A stretch of 64,000 nucleotides of DNA from Liquorilactobacillus oeni DSM 19972 (GTDB lineage: Bacteria; Bacillota; Bacilli; Lactobacillales; Lactobacillaceae): positions 149,414 through 213,413 of the forward strand of contig NZ_AZEH01000025.1 in the NCBI RefSeq assembly GCF_001436275.1. Reading direction: 5' to 3'. The translations under genes were made by a program, and so were the position numbers. This document shows, one piece after another, positions 33,130 to 41,782 of this stretch (its first letter is position 1; every line of letters starts with the position of its first letter). The notes below the pieces were generated by a model, which was given only the letters and a program-made list of their open reading frames with translations, was not told the DNA's origin and searched no databases.

Positions 33130-33836
33130 TTCAGTTCCTCCTTGATAAGCACCTTGAGCTTAGAAATCACTTTGCCGTGAATCTGTGAGACCCTAGCAAT
33201 CGAAATATCCAAAATCTGTGCAATTTCTTTAAGTGTTGCTTCTTCCGTATAATAAAGACTCAAAATCAGCTGTTCTCTTTCAGACAACCTTTTGATGCTT
33301 GAAACCAGTGCTTGCCTTTGTTCCCCTCTCAGCAGCTTTTCCTCTCCGCTTTCGGTACTGTTGTCAGGCAGGATATCTGTTAAAACCATCCCGCCATCTT
33401 CATGCGAAAAAAGTGTGTCTTCAAGCGAAACGCTTGCCAAAAAATGAATATTTTCATAAATTTCAGACAACTGTTTGACAGTAATTCCCATCTTGGCACA
33501 CAATTCTTTTTCAGTTGCTTCGTGTTTCAACTGCTGTTCAAGCTCCTGTTTAGCTTTGTAAAATTGATTTATCGCCGTCATCTTATAGCGTGAAATCTTG
33601 GCATGTTTTCTGATTTCATCAATAATTGCGCCCTTGATTCGAATGCTTGCATAACTTTCAAAAGGAACCTTCTTTGTAGCATCAAATTTACGCAAAGCGT
33701 CAATCAGACCGATTACTCCGATATTATACAAATCACCATATTCATATTCTGTATTTTTAATAGAAATACGGTTTGCAACACGTTCGACGAGCGGCAGGTA
33801 TTTTAAAACCGAGTCTTCCAGATTCAATTCATACAC
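33126..33836 (-). CDS. fliA: Flagellar sigma factor sigma-28 (FliA/SigD)
   Basis: A 236-residue sigma-70-family factor without region 1. Region 2 is around DLYNIGVIGLIDALRKFD and FESYASIRIKGAIIDEIRKHAKISR, region 3 follows, and region 4 with a helix-turn-helix is at LIKRLSEREQLILSLYYTEEATLKEIAQILDISIARVSQIH in family alignment. It directs late flagellar transcription and is inhibited by FlgM. The start is the GTG at 33834-33836 because AAAGGAGG lies seven bases upstream; a longer open frame exists but lacks a signal. It lies directly after flhA, with no flhF or flhG between. Confidence 0.96.
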   Translation of the reverse strand: MYELNLEDSVLKYLPLVERVANRISIKNTEYEYGDLYNIGVIGLIDALRKFDATKKVPFESYASIRIKGAIIDEIRKHAKISRYKMTAINQFYKAKQELEQQLKHEATEKELCAKMGITVKQLSEIYENIHFLASVSLEDTLFSHEDGGMVLTDILPDNSTESGEEKLLRGEQRQALVSSIKRLSEREQLILSLYYTEEATLKEIAQILDISIARVSQIHGKVISKLKVLIKEELK

Positions 33837-33880
33837 AAAAAAGCCTCCTTTGCATGCCTTTCTACTTAGGTACACATATT

Positions 33881-35962
33881 TTAGATATTGATGTTTCCGA
33901 CTGTTTCGATTGCAAGCTCGTTTGGAATTTCATTTAAGGAAAGCACCGCCAGATTCTGAAAATTAAATGCGATCAGTTTACGAAAAGCAAGCCTGATTTT
34001 AGGTGATGTTAAGATAACAAACGAAACATTTTTTACCATCAGTTCCTGTTGAATCTTGCCAACAGCCTCAAGGATCCGATTAACTGAATCAGGTTTAAGT
34101 ACCGGATACGAGCCGGTTGCCGTCTTTTGGATACTCTGCATAATAAGTTCCTCAACTTGCGGATGCACAGTAACAACATCTAATGAGTGATTTTCATCAG
34201 CATATTTAGCAGCAATTGTCCTCCTTAAAGCCTGTCTTACATACTCTGTAAGCTGTTCAGTATCTTTAGTTACAGTCCCATAATCAGCCAATGTTTCCAA
34301 AATAGTGGCAAGATCATTGATTGGAATTTTTTCTTCAAGCAGATTTTGCAAAACCTTTTCAACTTCGCCCAAACGCAGAATATCGGGGATCAGCTCATCG
34401 ATCACTACGTTGCTTTGATCCTTAATGCCTTCCAGCAACTTCTTTACTTCTTGACGGCCAAGAAGTTCAGGAGCATGGCCAAAAATAATTTCTTTTAAGT
34501 GAGTAGCAATTACTGTTAGAGGTTCAATAATTGTAAAACCGCGCAAATCGGCTGCTTCTTTATCTTTTTCGTCTATCCACATCGCATCAATATTAAAAGC
34601 TGGTTCTTTTGTCGGAATCCCCTTGAAGGGAAATGGTTCGTTATTCGGACTGATAATCATAAACTTATTCGGGTAAATTTCCCCTTTTCCAACTTCGTTT
34701 CCCCTGATTTTGATCGAATAGTCATTGGAATCGAGATACAGGTTATCCCTGATCCTGACGGGATGAACTAAAATGCCTAATTCACGGGCAGTCTGCTTAC
34801 GAATTGCAATTATTCGACTCAGCAGGCTGTTATCTACGGAACTGTCAACAAGCGGAATCAGACCATAGCCAATTTCAATTGCGATCGGTTCAACCTGAAA
34901 TGAAGAAACCGATTCATCTTCTTCTTGTTCTTTTTTCTTACGCTGCAAAGCAAGGGTTTGTTCTTCCTTTTTTTGTCTGATACTTATTTTCTGCTCATTT
35001 TGAGTAACAAATATGCTTGCTCCAAACATCAAAATACCGATAATAAGAAATGGCAGGAAGGGGAAACCGGGAACAATTGATAACACCAAAAGAATTATTC
35101 CAACAATTCGAAATAATTGCGGATACCGGACAGCATCTTTTGCGATATCTAGTCCAAAAGAACTATTGTTGTCAGAACGGGTCACAATGATCCCTGAAGC
35201 AATAGAAACCAGCAGCGAAGGAATTGCACTTACCAGACCATCACCAATCGAAAGCTTGCCAAACTGCGAGAGCGCATCGGTAATGCTCAGATCACCTTTA
35301 GTCGAGAAGATGATAGTTCCGGCAATCAGGTTAACAAGGGTAATAATAATCCCAGCTATGACATCTCCCTTCACAAACTTGCTTGCTCCATCCATTGAAC
35401 CGTAAAAATCTGCTTCTCTTTGCAAGTCTTTACGCCTTTTGCGCGCTGCTTCTTCTGTAATCAAACCCGAATTAAGATCTGAATCGATTGCCATTTGCTT
35501 TCCAGGCATCGCATCCAGTGTAAAACGTGCAGAAACTTCAGAAACCCTTCCGGCACCATTTGTTACAACCACCAACTGAACAATCATAATTATTACAAAG
35601 AGGATTATCCCCACAATGTAATTACTGCCTGCTACTACATTAGCGAAAGCAGCAATTACATTTCCACCGCTGCCTTCAGTCAAGATCAGTCTCGTAGAGG
35701 CCATATTTAAACCCAGTTTAAACATTGTTGTCAGCAGCAGCAGTGTAGGAAATGTTGTAAACTCTAGCACTGAACGTGTAAACAAGGTAATCAAAAGAAT
35801 ATTAATCGCAACTGTAAGATTAACAACGATCAAAACATCCAACACAGGTGCCGGCAGCGGAACGATTATGAGCCCGATAATACTGACTACTAAAAATGAA
35901 ACAATCACATCCGCATAATTCAGCTTCCTTTTATTGTTTGTTTTTGAGACTGCTTTGCTCAT
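33881..35962 (-). CDS. flhA: Flagellar export gate protein FlhA
   Basis: A 693-residue FHIPEP-family protein: about eight membrane helices in the N-terminal half, with the loop DAMPGKQMAIDSDLNSGLI that carries the conserved Asp for proton use, and a large cytoplasmic C-terminal domain that docks chaperone-substrate complexes. It forms the nonameric export gate. The ATG at 35960-35962 is ten bases after AGGAGG; a GTG two codons upstream is also possible. Confidence 0.96.
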   Translation of the reverse strand: MSKAVSKTNNKRKLNYADVIVSFLVVSIIGLIIVPLPAPVLDVLIVVNLTVAINILLITLFTRSVLEFTTFPTLLLLTTMFKLGLNMASTRLILTEGSGGNVIAAFANVVAGSNYIVGIILFVIIMIVQLVVVTNGAGRVSEVSARFTLDAMPGKQMAIDSDLNSGLITEEAARKRRKDLQREADFYGSMDGASKFVKGDVIAGIIITLVNLIAGTIIFSTKGDLSITDALSQFGKLSIGDGLVSAIPSLLVSIASGIIVTRSDNNSSFGLDIAKDAVRYPQLFRIVGIILLVLSIVPGFPFLPFLIIGILMFGASIFVTQNEQKISIRQKKEEQTLALQRKKKEQEEDESVSSFQVEPIAIEIGYGLIPLVDSSVDNSLLSRIIAIRKQTARELGILVHPVRIRDNLYLDSNDYSIKIRGNEVGKGEIYPNKFMIISPNNEPFPFKGIPTKEPAFNIDAMWIDEKDKEAADLRGFTIIEPLTVIATHLKEIIFGHAPELLGRQEVKKLLEGIKDQSNVVIDELIPDILRLGEVEKVLQNLLEEKIPINDLATILETLADYGTVTKDTEQLTEYVRQALRRTIAAKYADENHSLDVVTVHPQVEELIMQSIQKTATGSYPVLKPDSVNRILEAVGKIQQELMVKNVSFVILTSPKIRLAFRKLIAFNFQNLAVLSLNEIPNELAIETVGNINI

Positions 35963-35988
35963 ACCCACAGTTCCTCCTAAAAATTACC

Positions 35989-37056
35989 CTAGATTTTATT
36001 TTTTTCCTTCTCTTCCAACTGATAAACAAGCGCAATGATTTCAGCCACTGATTCGTAAAGCTCCGGCGGCACAAACTCTCCCGGTTCCACCTGTGCATAA
36101 ATTGCATGCGCTACAGGACGATTCTCAATCATTGGTATGTGTTCCTTACGTGCTTGTGCCTTCATTCTCTGTGCAAGTTCATCTTTGCCCTTTGCTAAAA
36201 GAACCGGAATTCCTTCCTTTTTAGGATCGTACTTGATAGCCAGAGCAAAATGAGTTGGGTTTGTTATTAAGACTGTAGCTTCTTTTACTTTGGAAATTGC
36301 ATTGCGTACCATCGCCTGATAACGGGACTTGCGTTGAGATTTAACTTTAGGATCTCCTTCTTGCTGCTTGAATTCTTCTTTTACTTCTTCTTTTGTCATC
36401 CGCAGATTCTTGCGAAAGCTGTAGCGTTGATAGAAATAATCTGTCAAAGCGATCACAAGAAGCAGAATCGCCACTTTAAATGTGAGGTCACGGGCAAAAT
36501 CAAGTACGAAAAAAAGTACTTTGGGAGCACCGGCTCCACTAAGATTCAATAATATAGGAATGTTGTTCATAAATTCCCGGTAACAAAAATATACGATGAC
36601 TGCAAATTTAGCTAAAGTCTTCCCCATATTAAAGATAGCCCGTAGACCCAACATCTGCTTCAGTCCATTTACCGGATTTATTTTTTTAAAATCCGGTTTC
36701 AGCGGCTTAGTAGAAAATAAAAAACCAGTTTGAAAAAAATTTGCTAAAAAGCTGATTAAAACGCTCAGCAGCATAAACGGTGCTGCTAATAAAAACAACA
36801 TTAAAACCGCCTGGAGTGCAACTTTCGGTAAATCGCTGTACTGGATATTATATGTTGCCGTTTGTTCAATAAACTGCGTTAAATAAGGCAAAAAATGCTC
36901 AATTACAAATTCCCATGAAGGCAGCATTACTAAGGAAAAGACAAACAAAGCTACTGCTGCATTAACTTCTTGACTCTTTGGCACTTCGCCGCGCTTTCGT
37001 GCATCACGCAGCCGTTTTTGCGTGGGGCGTTCCGTTTTTCCATTCTTATCAGCCAT
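35989..37056 (-). CDS. flhB: Flagellar export switch protein FlhB
   Basis: A 355-residue export apparatus protein with four membrane helices in residues 30-210 and a cytoplasmic domain. The autocleavage motif NPTH is present (LITNPTHFALAIKYDP), so substrate switching from hook to filament is expected to be normal. The N-terminus (KTERPTQKRLRDARKRGEVPKSQEV) is the classic FlhB signature. Confidence 0.96.
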   Translation of the reverse strand: MADKNGKTERPTQKRLRDARKRGEVPKSQEVNAAVALFVFSLVMLPSWEFVIEHFLPYLTQFIEQTATYNIQYSDLPKVALQAVLMLFLLAAPFMLLSVLISFLANFFQTGFLFSTKPLKPDFKKINPVNGLKQMLGLRAIFNMGKTLAKFAVIVYFCYREFMNNIPILLNLSGAGAPKVLFFVLDFARDLTFKVAILLLVIALTDYFYQRYSFRKNLRMTKEEVKEEFKQQEGDPKVKSQRKSRYQAMVRNAISKVKEATVLITNPTHFALAIKYDPKKEGIPVLLAKGKDELAQRMKAQARKEHIPMIENRPVAHAIYAQVEPGEFVPPELYESVAEIIALVYQLEEKEKNKI

Positions 37057-37071
37057 TTCCGTTCAACTCCA

Positions 37072-37824
37072 TTACCTAGATGCTTTAACAAAATCCAAAA
37101 CATTCGAAATTCCGCCTGCAATGTTATTTGCCAAAAAATCGAGAAGATTAGGAAGCACCAGCAAAATTAAAAGAACAGCAACTGCAGTTTTGATGGATAA
37201 ACTCAGCATTAAAACATTAATCTGCGGAATGGAGCGCGAGATCACTCCTAAAACAATATCAATCACTAAAACTGCGATAACTAAAGGAGCAGCAAGGCTA
37301 AGAGACATCGCAACTGTTTTTCCAAACAGCTGCACAACGCCCTCAACTGTTGAGCCCTTAAGAACGGCGGTACCAAGAGGTACAATCCGAAAAGATTCCA
37401 TAATACCCAAAATCAGCTGGTGATGCAGATTGAGCATGAAAAATACAGCCAGCGTCAACCAATAGTACAGTCTTCCAAACTGAGAAGCGGAAACTTCCAT
37501 CGTAGTATCGTATGCTTGTGCCATCGAGAATCCAACCTGAAAGTCAATCATTGCACCCGCCATCATGACACCATTAAAAACAAGCTGGCTAAGATAACCC
37601 ATTGCCAAACCGAATAAAATTTCTTTAAGAGCTACAATTCCAAAGAGAAGCAAAGAACTAATCTCTTTGAACCCGCTGACTGCAGGATATGCAGCAATTA
37701 CAAGGCTTCCTCCAACCACTATCTTTGCGAGATTAGGAAAACCGCGTTGAGAAAAAACAGGGCTGATGGCCATAAAAGAAGCAATCCGGCATAAAAGAAG
37801 GGCCCCTAATTCTACTGCAACCAT
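37072..37824 (-). CDS. fliR: Flagellar export protein FliR
   Basis: A 250-residue integral membrane protein with six or more helices and the FliR landmarks RIASFMAISPVFSQRGFPNLAKI and GFSMAQAYD. With FliP and FliQ it forms the core export pore. Its position, fliQ-fliR-flhB, is the standard one. Confidence 0.95.
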   Translation of the reverse strand: MVAVELGALLLCRIASFMAISPVFSQRGFPNLAKIVVGGSLVIAAYPAVSGFKEISSLLLFGIVALKEILFGLAMGYLSQLVFNGVMMAGAMIDFQVGFSMAQAYDTTMEVSASQFGRLYYWLTLAVFFMLNLHHQLILGIMESFRIVPLGTAVLKGSTVEGVVQLFGKTVAMSLSLAAPLVIAVLVIDIVLGVISRSIPQINVLMLSLSIKTAVAVLLILLVLPNLLDFLANNIAGGISNVLDFVKASR

Positions 37825-37834
37825 CTTTTACACC

Positions 37835-38098
37835 TCACAGCTTTGCTATCATTCTAAAAATTGATTTTGTGAACTCCAAGAGAATAGTCAGCATAAAATT
37901 ACCAGCTAATACCATCGTCGCGAAGATCGCGATCAGTTTAGGCACAAAGCTCAAGGTCTGTTCCTGAATCTGAGTAGTGGCCTGAAAAACACTGATTATC
38001 AGCCCAACAATCATTGCCATTCCGACAGCCGGCCCAGCAATCAATATAATACGAATGAAAGCATCGCGGATTACCTGTAATACAACTTCAACTGACAT
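37835..38098 (-). CDS. fliQ: Flagellar export protein FliQ
   Basis: An 87-residue protein with two membrane helices. The conserved GLIISVFQATTQIQEQTLSFVPK segment between them is diagnostic of FliQ. It packs around FliP and FliR in the export gate. Confidence 0.95.
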   Translation of the reverse strand: MSVEVVLQVIRDAFIRIILIAGPAVGMAMIVGLIISVFQATTQIQEQTLSFVPKLIAIFATMVLAGNFMLTILLEFTKSIFRMIAKL

Positions 38099-38113
38099 GT
38101 CCTTCCCAACTTT

Positions 38114-38887
38114 CTAATAAAAACTTTTGATCAAAGACTCAACCAATAGGTACCAACCGTCTACCATTACAAAAAGCAAAATCTTAAACGGCAGCGAGAT
38201 CATAACAGGAGAAAGCATCACCATCCCCATTGACATCAAGATGCTTGAAACTACCATATCAATAATCAAAAATGGAATGAATAGTAGAAATCCGATACTG
38301 AATGCTGTTCTTAACTCGCTGATAATAAAAGCAGGAGTAATAACTGTCAGTGGAATGGTTTTATACGTCTTGTAATTATGCTTATCTTTAGCAACATCTA
38401 AAAACAGCTGAATGTCTTTTTTTCTAGTCTGCTTATACATAAACTGCTTAAGCCGATTTTCTGAACGCGTAAAAACCTGCTGTTGTGTGATTTCTTGCCT
38501 GTTATATGGCTTGATTGCATCTTGGTAAATATCCGAATAAACTGGCCTCATTGTAAAGAAGGTTAAGAAAAGGGCAAGCCCAAGCAGTACTTGATTGGGC
38601 GGGTTCTGTTGCGTCCCCAAAGCACTCCTAGCAAAGGAAAGAACCATAATAATTCTGGTAAACGAAGTAGTCATCACTAATAAAATAGGTGCTACAGACA
38701 AAACAGTCAGTAATAAAAAGGTATTAACAGTGCTGTCCGATCCAGAACCATTGCTTAAAAGATTATTAACTGTCGATGTAATATCATTAGTAGTTACTGC
38801 TAACGTGATGCTTGGAAAAAAGAACATTTTCCAAAAAACGAAATTGATTCCAGCAACTACGAGTACACTTTTTTTCTTTCTGCTCAT
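38114..38887 (-). CDS. fliP: Flagellar export protein FliP
   Basis: A 257-residue FliP. It has an N-terminal signal-like hydrophobic segment, then the signatures ILLVMTTSFTRIIMVLSFAR and PNQVLLGLALFLTFF, and a C-terminal pair of helices with IDMVVSSILMSMGMVMLSPVMISLPFK. It is the main ring of the export pore. The ATG overlaps the fliO stop by four bases. Confidence 0.95.
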   Translation of the reverse strand: MSRKKKSVLVVAGINFVFWKMFFFPSITLAVTTNDITSTVNNLLSNGSGSDSTVNTFLLLTVLSVAPILLVMTTSFTRIIMVLSFARSALGTQQNPPNQVLLGLALFLTFFTMRPVYSDIYQDAIKPYNRQEITQQQVFTRSENRLKQFMYKQTRKKDIQLFLDVAKDKHNYKTYKTIPLTVITPAFIISELRTAFSIGFLLFIPFLIIDMVVSSILMSMGMVMLSPVMISLPFKILLFVMVDGWYLLVESLIKSFY

Positions 38888-39240
38888 TTCTGCTTCCTGT
38901 CCCCCTGCAATCTGGCAAGTGTTTCTTTTAATATCACCGAGAAATCACTTCTCTTTGCGGTTGGCTTTTCAAGCGAGTCCAAAAAGACAGCAGCCTCTTC
39001 TTCAGATAATTCTTTGATAATCTGATTTTGCTGTTCCGAAAAGCTCATTACATAATATTTATTGATAATCTGCACAATTCCAAGAGAAGAGGTTTTACTG
39101 ACTGCAATTTTTTGCAGAATCCGAAAAGAAGCATTACGCTGATTAGAATACCGGTTAAGAACTTTAAGCGAGATGTTAATTAAATAAATGATGACGATCA
39201 GAAAGATGATCGTTTTAAAAACTGAAAAATAAATATTCAT
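38884..39240 (-). CDS. fliO: Flagellar biosynthesis protein FliO
   Basis: A 118-residue protein with one N-terminal membrane helix (residues 8-26) followed by a cytoplasmic domain with RILQKIAVSKTSSLGIVQIINKYYVMSFSEQ, which matches the FliO pattern. FliO assists FliP assembly. It lies between fliL and fliP, the standard site. Confidence 0.88.
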   Translation of the reverse strand: MNIYFSVFKTIIFLIVIIYLINISLKVLNRYSNQRNASFRILQKIAVSKTSSLGIVQIINKYYVMSFSEQQNQIIKELSEEEAAVFLDSLEKPTAKRSDFSVILKETLARLQGDRKQK

Positions 39241-39257
39241 TTTCTGATCCTCTTTGT

Positions 39258-39737
39258 TTATTGAATGACAAGGTCCGTAATAAATACCTGCTGAACAATT
39301 TTTTCACCATAAGCACGATTAATCGCATCTTTTAAATCGTTTTTTAGTTTAGGAATACTATCTGCCGCGCCTAAAATATCACTTGCTTTTTTTTGGTGAA
39401 CAACATTGATTACACTATCACGTACAAGTGCAATATTTTTAGTAAGCTTGCTGCTGTCATCCTCATTTGCAACAAGCACCGAAAGCGACAGCTGCACATA
39501 CTGCTGTTCATTTGCATTATCCGGCGAAAGGTTTATTAAAAACTTCTTAACCGCAACAATTTTTTGCTTTTTAGAAATTGTAACAGAATGCTTTGCTGCC
39601 GCCTCTGAAGTCGGAGAATTAAAAAGCTTTGCTGCAACATAAGCCCCCCCAATACTTCCTCCGACTACAAAAATTAAGATAACCGGAATCAGTACCAGCC
39701 AATTAATACCCTTTTTATTTGACTCTTCTTTTGCCAT
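39258..39737 (-). CDS. fliL: Flagellar basal-body protein FliL
   Basis: A 159-residue FliL: short cytoplasmic tail, one membrane helix (about residues 12-35) and an extracytoplasmic domain with INLSPDNANEQQYVQLSLSVLV and a C-terminal VQQVFITDLVIQ typical of the family. It surrounds the stator and stabilises motor function. Confidence 0.92.
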   Translation of the reverse strand: MAKEESNKKGINWLVLIPVILIFVVGGSIGGAYVAAKLFNSPTSEAAAKHSVTISKKQKIVAVKKFLINLSPDNANEQQYVQLSLSVLVANEDDSSKLTKNIALVRDSVINVVHQKKASDILGAADSIPKLKNDLKDAINRAYGEKIVQQVFITDLVIQ

Positions 39738-39748
39738 ATTACCCAGCT

Positions 39749-39976
39749 CTACCCCCTTTTTTCCTGCTCACTGGTCAGCCCCAAAATATCCTGATAGGTT
39801 TTTTTGCGATATTCAATAATCAGCTCAACAATTGATGCCGCAGAGTTTTCAACGACTAAAGTTCTCCCGTTTGTAAGTGTAATAATAGTATCTGGAGTTT
39901 CTTCAATACGGTAAATCAAATCCGGATTTAAATAAAAGGTTCTCTTGTCCATTGAAAGTAATTTGATCATAGCCAT
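39749..39976 (-). CDS. flbD: FlbD-family flagellar protein
   Basis: A 75-residue member of the small FlbD/SwrD family, with YLNPDLIYRIEETPDTIITLTNGRTLVV. In Bacillus the equivalent gene, between flgE and fliL as here, increases motor power. The ATG at 39974-39976 is placed correctly after AAGGGG; a GTG two codons upstream overlaps that site. The Caulobacter regulator also called FlbD is unrelated. Confidence 0.88.
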   Translation of the reverse strand: MAMIKLLSMDKRTFYLNPDLIYRIEETPDTIITLTNGRTLVVENSAASIVELIIEYRKKTYQDILGLTSEQEKRG

Positions 39977-40022
39977 TTTCACCCCTTAACAAAATACTGG
40001 TTTACAGTAGACATATCTTATT

Positions 40023-40910
40023 TTATGAACGCTTCAGGTTAACTAGTTCTTGGAGCATTTCATCTGATGTCGTAATCGTACGGGCATTTGCTTGATATGC
40101 TCTGTTAGCGATGATCATTTCCGTAAATTCATTTGAAAGATCAACATTTGACATTTCAAGTTCCCCGGCCTGCAAAGTACCTGTTCCAGCTTCTCCAGGA
40201 TTTGAAATAATGGCTGCACCTGAATTACCAGACACTTCGTAATTATTACCACCAACTTTTTGCAAACCTTCTGGATTATTGAAAGTAGCTAATGAAAGCT
40301 GCCCCATCACAAAATTTTGACTGCCGTACTTAGCTGTTACAAGACCATTTTGATCAACCGACATTGAATCATACTGCAGTGTATTTCCGCCAACCGTAAT
40401 CTGACTAGGAATATTAATCTTTTGTAAACTTCCCTGTGCTGAGAGAACTGAATTTGTATCCAAGCCATCTGTATATTCTGTTGGTGTGTTTGCTGCTCTG
40501 CCCATTACCGGCATTCCGGCACTATTAGTCAGCGCCCCGGTACTGTCACGCAGAAATGCACCATCACGCGTATAATAGTCGCCGCCATTATTGTTTTGTA
40601 CAACAAAATAGCCGCCGCCATTAATGTAAAAGTCAAGTGCTCGTCCAGTTGATTGGGGAGCTCCTGCTGTTGTAATAGTATCAACAGAGCCGGTCTGGAC
40701 CCCCAGACCAATTTGCTTAGCATTGACACCGCCGCTGCCATTACCAGGTGCAGAAGCCGTACTGGTTGTTTGGCTAATCAGATCTTCAAAAACGACTCTG
40801 CCAGATTTGAAACCCATTGTGTTAACATTGGCAATGTTATTAGAAACAACATCCATTTTGGTTTGGAGATTTTTCATTCCGCTGACTCCTGAGTAAAGTG
40901 ATCTTAACAT
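40023..40910 (-). CDS. flgE: Flagellar hook protein FlgE
   Basis: A 295-residue hook protein. It begins MLRSLYSGVSGMKNLQTKMDVVSNNIANVNT, carries DFYINGGGYFVVQNNNG in the middle, and ends with SNVDLSNEFTEMIIANRAYQANARTITTSDEML. It follows flgD and the TIGR02530 gene, as in Bacillus, where the hook gene has the same short length. GGAGGAG precedes the ATG. Confidence 0.93.
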   Translation of the reverse strand: MLRSLYSGVSGMKNLQTKMDVVSNNIANVNTMGFKSGRVVFEDLISQTTSTASAPGNGSGGVNAKQIGLGVQTGSVDTITTAGAPQSTGRALDFYINGGGYFVVQNNNGGDYYTRDGAFLRDSTGALTNSAGMPVMGRAANTPTEYTDGLDTNSVLSAQGSLQKINIPSQITVGGNTLQYDSMSVDQNGLVTAKYGSQNFVMGQLSLATFNNPEGLQKVGGNNYEVSGNSGAAIISNPGEAGTGTLQAGELEMSNVDLSNEFTEMIIANRAYQANARTITTSDEMLQELVNLKRS

Positions 40911-40982
40911 TGTTACTCCTCCTTATATATGCAGCTCCTTCATTCGTTCCGAAACTGCTTGGCTTCCATAAAGGTCCAGCCA

Positions 40983-41345
40983 TTATTTAATAAATTTAGT
41001 ACTGTCAATATTAGTAATTGTACTGATTTCTCCCATATTCATTGCCGTAATAATTGTACGGTTATGTACATTGGCAATCAGCCCCATATCTTTGTACAAC
41101 AGCAAGGACTCTCGGCTTCCCTTTTGCTTAAGTTCTGTTATCGCTTTTGAAATCTGCGCAAAATCTCCGGCCTGCAAGTTCAAGTGTCTGTCATCCAATC
41201 TTTTTTGAGCGTGATTTGAAAGCTTGATGTTATTTTTCTTAGCCGTAAGAGTCTTTGAAAAAAGCTGCTGTTTTGAACTATCAGTTTCAACTTTTTTAGG
41301 CACCGATGCCATATGAGAATCAGCTGAAGCAATCTGTGTTATCAT
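40983..41345 (-). CDS. Flagellar operon protein (TIGR02530 type)
   Basis: A 120-residue protein in the slot between flgD and flgE. The second half, LSNHAQKRLDDRHLNLQAGDFAQISKAI then GLIANVHNRTIITAMN, matches the conserved family of unknown function found at this place in Firmicute flagellar operons. The N-terminal 35 residues are variable. The start overlaps the flgD end by four bases. The 72-base gap to flgE holds only its ribosome binding site. Confidence 0.85.
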   Translation of the reverse strand: MITQIASADSHMASVPKKVETDSSKQQLFSKTLTAKKNNIKLSNHAQKRLDDRHLNLQAGDFAQISKAITELKQKGSRESLLLYKDMGLIANVHNRTIITAMNMGEISTITNIDSTKFIK

Positions 41346-41767
41346 TGTCCAACTTCCGATAAAGCGCTCATCTTATACTCATTTCCATTAACCACCAGCG
41401 TTGCAAAACCGTTAGCAAATCTTACTTTGTCGACTTTTCCAGCTACAGACTGGCCATTATCATTCAGTGTGACCTGTTTCCCTAAAAGAGAGTAAGCTTG
41501 CTGTTGCTGCATTGCCATTACCGAAGTTGTCAGTTCTTTGCCCATATTATTAAGCTGATCAAGTGTAGTAAACTGTGCTAATTGAGAAACATAGTCAGTG
41601 CTGCTCCCGCTTCCGGACGAACTGCTGTCCATTGACGGATTTTGCATCGAAGCTGCCATAATCTTTAAAAAGTCATCCATTGAAACTGACGAAGAGTTTT
41701 TTTCCGTAGTATCATACATATTCGAAGTTGCAATTCCTGGAAATGCATCTGAAATTCCGTAATCCAT
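41342..41767 (-). CDS. flgD: Flagellar hook cap protein FlgD
   Basis: A 141-residue hook assembly scaffold. The N-terminal conserved region is MDDFLKIMAASMQNPSMDSS (normally FLKLLVAQLQNQDP), then DYVSQLAQFTTLDQLNNMGKEL and LLGKQVTLND. It is as short as Bacillus FlgD and lacks the large C-terminal domains of the enterobacterial protein. The usual PLQNQDP stretch is replaced by a Ser/Gly-rich segment. Confidence 0.92.
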   Translation of the reverse strand: MDYGISDAFPGIATSNMYDTTEKNSSSVSMDDFLKIMAASMQNPSMDSSSSGSGSSTDYVSQLAQFTTLDQLNNMGKELTTSVMAMQQQQAYSLLGKQVTLNDNGQSVAGKVDKVRFANGFATLVVNGNEYKMSALSEVGQ

Positions 41768-41782
41768 CTGGTTCCTCCTTAA

